Assembly (NCBI GenBank): GCA_035689345.1
Contig: DASSLR010000091.1
Span: 1-64,000, forward strand
Source: CF-118 sp035689345
GTDB lineage: Bacteria; Chloroflexota; Dormibacteria; Dormibacterales; Dormibacteraceae
DNA length: 64,000 nt
Reading direction: 5' to 3'
Both the position numbers and the translations under genes were made by a program. Positions 61,012 to 64,000 of the stretch are shown here, one piece after another (position 1 is the stretch's first letter; each line of letters begins with the position of its first letter). Under the pieces are notes generated by a model. That model made no database searches and had not been told where the DNA came from. It worked only from the letters and a program-made list of their open reading frames with translations.

Positions 61012-62320
61012 GCTCCGCGGATCGTCCGGCGACGCGAACGGCAACGTCCTGACCCGTCACTTCGGCACCGCCGACCTCCACCGGATCGACGTGTACGAGT
61101 CGAAGGGCGGCTACACGGCGCTGCGCAAGGCGCTGCTGGAGATGGAGCCCGCCGCCATCACCAACGAGGTGAAGACCTCAGGTCTGCGCGGCCGCGGCGG
61201 CGCCGGTTTCGCGACCGGCGTGAAGTGGAGCTTCATCAAACGCGACACGCCGGAGCCGAAGTACGTCGTCGTCAACGCGGACGAATCGGAGCCGGGCACG
61301 GCCAAGGACCGCTACATCCTCGAGAACTGCCCGCACATGGTGCTCGAGGGCATCATGATCGCGGCGTACGCGGTCGGCGCCAACCAGGCCTGGGTCTACA
61401 TCCGCGGCGAGTACGACGAGCCGTATCGCATGCTGCTGGAAGCCATCGGCGAGGCGCGCGAGAAGGGCTACCTGGGCCCGACGCCGATGGGCAAGGACTT
61501 TCCGCTCGACGTGCGGGTGTATCGCGGCCACGGCGCGTACATCTGCGGCGAGGAGACGGCGCTGCTCGAATCGCTCGAGGGCAAGCGCGCTCAGCCCCGC
61601 TCGCGACCTCCCTTCCCAGCGGTCAAAGGCGCGTGGGGCCGGCCGACGCTGCTCAATAACGTCGAGACGCTGGCCACCGTGCCTTCGATCATCAACATGG
61701 GCGGCGCCGAGTACGCGAAGCTCGGCACCGAGAAATCGCCCGGCACGCGCCTGCTGACCGTGAGCGGCAACGTGAAGCGGCCCGGCGTCTACGAGGTCGA
61801 GCTCGGCGCCACGTTCCGGCACGTGATCATGGAGCTCGCCGGCGGTCCGCCTGACGGCCGCAAGGTGAAGGTGTTCTGGCCGGGCGGCTCGTCCGCCCCG
61901 GTGTTGCCGGCCTCGATGCTCGACACCACCACGGACATGGAGGCCCTCGCGGCCGCGAAGTCCATGGGCGGATCCGGCGGCGTGATCGTCATGGACGACT
62001 CGCACTGCGTGGTGCGCGCCGCCCACCGGCTGCTCCAGTTCTACGCGCACGAGTCGTGCGGCAAGTGCACGCCGTGCCGCATCGGCGGCGACTGGGCGGT
62101 GCGGATGTACGAGCGCATCCTTGCCAACGAGGGATCGCAGGTCGAGCTCGACAACCTGCGTCGCGTCTCGGACGCGCTGCAGAACGGCCGGTGCCTCTGC
62201 GGGCTGGGCGACTCCGCGGGCTGGGTCATCGATTCGACGTTCCGCCACTTCTACAGCGAGTACGAAGACCATGCGCTCCGGCACGAGTGCAACGTCGGCA
62301 AGGTGGCGGCGCGTGCCTGA
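61004..62320 (+). CDS. nuoF: NADH-quinone oxidoreductase subunit F
   Basis: 438 residues. It binds NADH and FMN and has the N3 [4Fe-4S] cluster. LRGRGGAGFATGVKW is the NADH/FMN loop, CGEETALLESLEG and RSRPPFPAVKGAWGRPTLLNNVE are conserved, and ESCGKCTPCRIG with a later CLCGLGD give the cluster ligands. Overlaps nuoG by 8 bp. Confidence 0.97.
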   Translation: MAELRGSSGDANGNVLTRHFGTADLHRIDVYESKGGYTALRKALLEMEPAAITNEVKTSGLRGRGGAGFATGVKWSFIKRDTPEPKYVVVNADESEPGTAKDRYILENCPHMVLEGIMIAAYAVGANQAWVYIRGEYDEPYRMLLEAIGEAREKGYLGPTPMGKDFPLDVRVYRGHGAYICGEETALLESLEGKRAQPRSRPPFPAVKGAWGRPTLLNNVETLATVPSIINMGGAEYAKLGTEKSPGTRLLTVSGNVKRPGVYEVELGATFRHVIMELAGGPPDGRKVKVFWPGGSSAPVLPASMLDTTTDMEALAAAKSMGGSGGVIVMDDSHCVVRAAHRLLQFYAHESCGKCTPCRIGGDWAVRMYERILANEGSQVELDNLRRVSDALQNGRCLCGLGDSAGWVIDSTFRHFYSEYEDHALRHECNVGKVAARA

Positions 62321-64000
62321 CGTCAACCTCACCATCGACGGCCACAAGGTCACGGTCCCCGGAGGCACGCTCATCGTCGAGGCCGCGAAGACGGTCGGGA
62401 TCGAGATCCCGGTGTTCTGCTACCACCACAAGCTCGACCCGGTGGGCGCGTGCCGTCTGTGCCTGGTCGACATCGCGCCCGGGCCGCCGCGACCCCAGAC
62501 CGCCTGCACGACGCCGGTCGCCGAGGGCATGGTGATCAAGACCCAGAGCGCGATGGCCGTGCAAGCGCGCGCGGAGATTCTCGAGTTCGAGCTGGTCAAC
62601 CACCCCCTCGACTGCCCGGTGTGCGACAAGGGCGGCGAGTGTCCGCTGCAGGACTTCACGTTCCGCCACGGCTATCCGATCAGCCGCATCGACGGCCCGC
62701 GTCTCCACTTCAAGAAGCCGATCCCACTCTCGCCGAACATCGCTCTCGACCGCGAGCGCTGCGTCCTCTGCTACCGCTGCACGCGCTACTACGACGAGAT
62801 CGCGTGGGAGCAGGAGCTCACCACTGACCAGCGGGGCGTGCAGTCCTTCATCACGAGCCAGTTCGACCAGCCTCTGCAGTCGATCTTCAGCGGCAACATC
62901 ATCGACCTGTGCCCCGTGGGCGCCCTGACGTCGCGCGTCTGGCGCTTCGAGTCCCGCCCCTGGGACATGACGCACACCGCCAGCGTGTGCTCCAAGTGCT
63001 CGGTCGGCTGCAGCGTGACCCTGTGGCAGCGCCGCGGCCAGCTCGTCCGCGTCACGTCGCACGAGAACGACGAGATCGACGAGGGCTGGATCTGCGACCG
63101 CGGCCGCTTCGACTACACCGACGTCAACGACCCCAAGCGGCTGCGCACGCCACTGGTGAAGGGCTCGCGCTCGACGTGGAGCTCGGCCCTGGTCGAGCTG
63201 GCGGCCGGGATCAAGGGCAAGGGCTCGAAGCTCGGCATCTCACTGCCGCAGGACCTCACCAACGAGGAAGCCTTCCTGTTTCGGCGCCTGCTCGACGGCC
63301 CACTCAACGGAGCGAAGGTCAAGATGCACGGCCGCACGGCGCTGCCGGCGCCCGCTGCCGGCGACGGGATGCGCATCAAGGACATAGATGACGCGCGCGT
63401 CATTGTTGTCGTCGCTTCCGACACCGAGAAGGACGCGCCCATCGTCAACCTCCGCATCAAGAAGGCCGTGTCGAAGCGAGGCGCAAAGCTCATCGTGGTC
63501 CACCCCGAGGGCGTCGACCTGGACCGCCATCCCGGCACCGTCCACGTCCGTCACGCCGCGGGCGGCGCCGCGGCGGAGGTGCGGAAGCTCGAGTCGCACG
63601 ACCTCTTGAAGAACCCGACAGGACCGGTGGCCATCCTGTTCGGCGACGGGCGCGGCGGAGAGGACGCCGGCGAGCTGGCGAGCGCGTGCGCCGACCTCGC
63701 CTCCAGGGTGGGCGGCAAGACGATGGCCCTGTATCGCGGCACCAACGAGCGGGGCGCGCTGGCCGCCGGGGTCGCAGGCTGGGACAGCCTCGACGGCGTC
63801 GAGGCATTGCTCAGCTGGGGCCCGCCGCCGACGGCCGGGATTCCAAAGTCGGTCAGGTTCCTCGCTGCGTGGGATCACCTCCCCCGCAGCGAGTGGGACG
63901 GCGCCGCGGTCGTGCTCCCGGCGACGACGTTCGCCGAGCAGCAGGGCAGCTACACGAATGTCGAGGGCCGCGTCCAGTTCCTGCGGCCGCCGATCCCGGT
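62313..64000 (+). CDS. nuoG: NADH-quinone oxidoreductase subunit G, 3' end outside window
   Basis: 562 residues seen. N-terminal [2Fe-2S] ligands FCYHHKLDPVGACRLCLVD, the His-ligated cluster HPLDCPVCDKGGECPLQDF, and CVLCYRCTRYYDEI with DLCPVGAL are all present. A further set, VCSKCSVGCSV plus WICDRGRF, matches the extra N7 cluster found in E. coli and Thermus. The molybdopterin-like domain follows without catalytic features. GTG start; AAGGTGG upstream. Confidence 0.95.
   Translation, partial: MPDVNLTIDGHKVTVPGGTLIVEAAKTVGIEIPVFCYHHKLDPVGACRLCLVDIAPGPPRPQTACTTPVAEGMVIKTQSAMAVQARAEILEFELVNHPLDCPVCDKGGECPLQDFTFRHGYPISRIDGPRLHFKKPIPLSPNIALDRERCVLCYRCTRYYDEIAWEQELTTDQRGVQSFITSQFDQPLQSIFSGNIIDLCPVGALTSRVWRFESRPWDMTHTASVCSKCSVGCSVTLWQRRGQLVRVTSHENDEIDEGWICDRGRFDYTDVNDPKRLRTPLVKGSRSTWSSALVELAAGIKGKGSKLGISLPQDLTNEEAFLFRRLLDGPLNGAKVKMHGRTALPAPAAGDGMRIKDIDDARVIVVVASDTEKDAPIVNLRIKKAVSKRGAKLIVVHPEGVDLDRHPGTVHVRHAAGGAAAEVRKLESHDLLKNPTGPVAILFGDGRGGEDAGELASACADLASRVGGKTMALYRGTNERGALAAGVAGWDSLDGVEALLSWGPPPTAGIPKSVRFLAAWDHLPRSEWDGAAVVLPATTFAEQQGSYTNVEGRVQFLRPPIP

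Noticed and set aside
1..64000. CRISPR array, prophage or insertion sequence
   Set aside because: No regularly spaced direct repeats with unique spacers, no transposase, integrase or phage structural gene was seen; the repeats present are protein-coding modules or the REP-like pairs.

Overview
This is a GC-rich bacterial chromosome segment with tightly packed genes, many 4-bp start/stop overlaps and frequent GTG/TTG starts. OpcA beside Zwf, a transaldolase-phosphoglucose isomerase fusion, actinobacterial-style DTR-repeat exoproteins, a DUF222-HNH gene under an SOS box, and many starts placed 6-9 nt after a TANNNT hexamer all point to a Terrabacteria lineage. The best guess is Dormibacterota/Chloroflexota or a deep actinobacterial relative; this placement is inference and no 16S rRNA is present. 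No prophage, insertion sequence or CRISPR array is visible.

Layout. 1-8.7 kb: a truncated cytochrome P450, a sulfotransferase, a glycosyltransferase-nucleotidyltransferase fusion, an adenosine deaminase-family gene, a sulfotransferase fused to an alkaline-phosphatase-superfamily hydrolase, a PF04185 phosphoesterase lipoprotein and a stand-alone copy of the same hydrolase domain. 8.75-24 kb: an exoprotein island. Four proteins (two GH18, one phosphoesterase, one C39-like) share a six-repeat propeller-like module, and two more (a CAP protein and an FN3 protein) share three DTR repeats. 24-29.4 kb: small envelope genes, tRNA-Ser(GGA) with duplicated flanking DNA, an ECF sigma factor with its membrane partner, and a membrane HExxH protein.

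29.4-42.7 kb: central carbon metabolism. tkt, tal-pgi, gnd, zwf, opcA, pgl and rpe form one leftward operon holding the whole pentose-phosphate pathway except rpiA. rpiA lies further left, beyond an inserted block holding a bifunctional sulfurylase/APS kinase and a DUF559 nuclease-like gene flanked by paired palindromic repeats. The PAPS made by the kinase is the donor needed by the sulfotransferases near the left edge.

42.7-57.6 kb: oligoendopeptidase F; a transglutaminase/DUF58/MoxR trio; two Mg-chelatase-type AAA proteins (ChlI and a ChlI-ChlD fusion); a DUF222-HNH endonuclease; nitronate monooxygenase; malate dehydrogenase; TrmI and a second methyltransferase; OsmC; and a small unknown. 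57.7-64 kb: the rightward nuoABCDEFG operon of respiratory complex I, cut by the window edge in nuoG, with a hairpin-rich spacer of about 200 bp between nuoC and nuoD.

The genes suggest an aerobic heterotroph that channels sugar through a complete pentose-phosphate pathway, respires with complex I, sulfates a cell product, and secretes an unusual set of repeat-bearing surface enzymes. Most transcription units appear to start at or close to the start codon.
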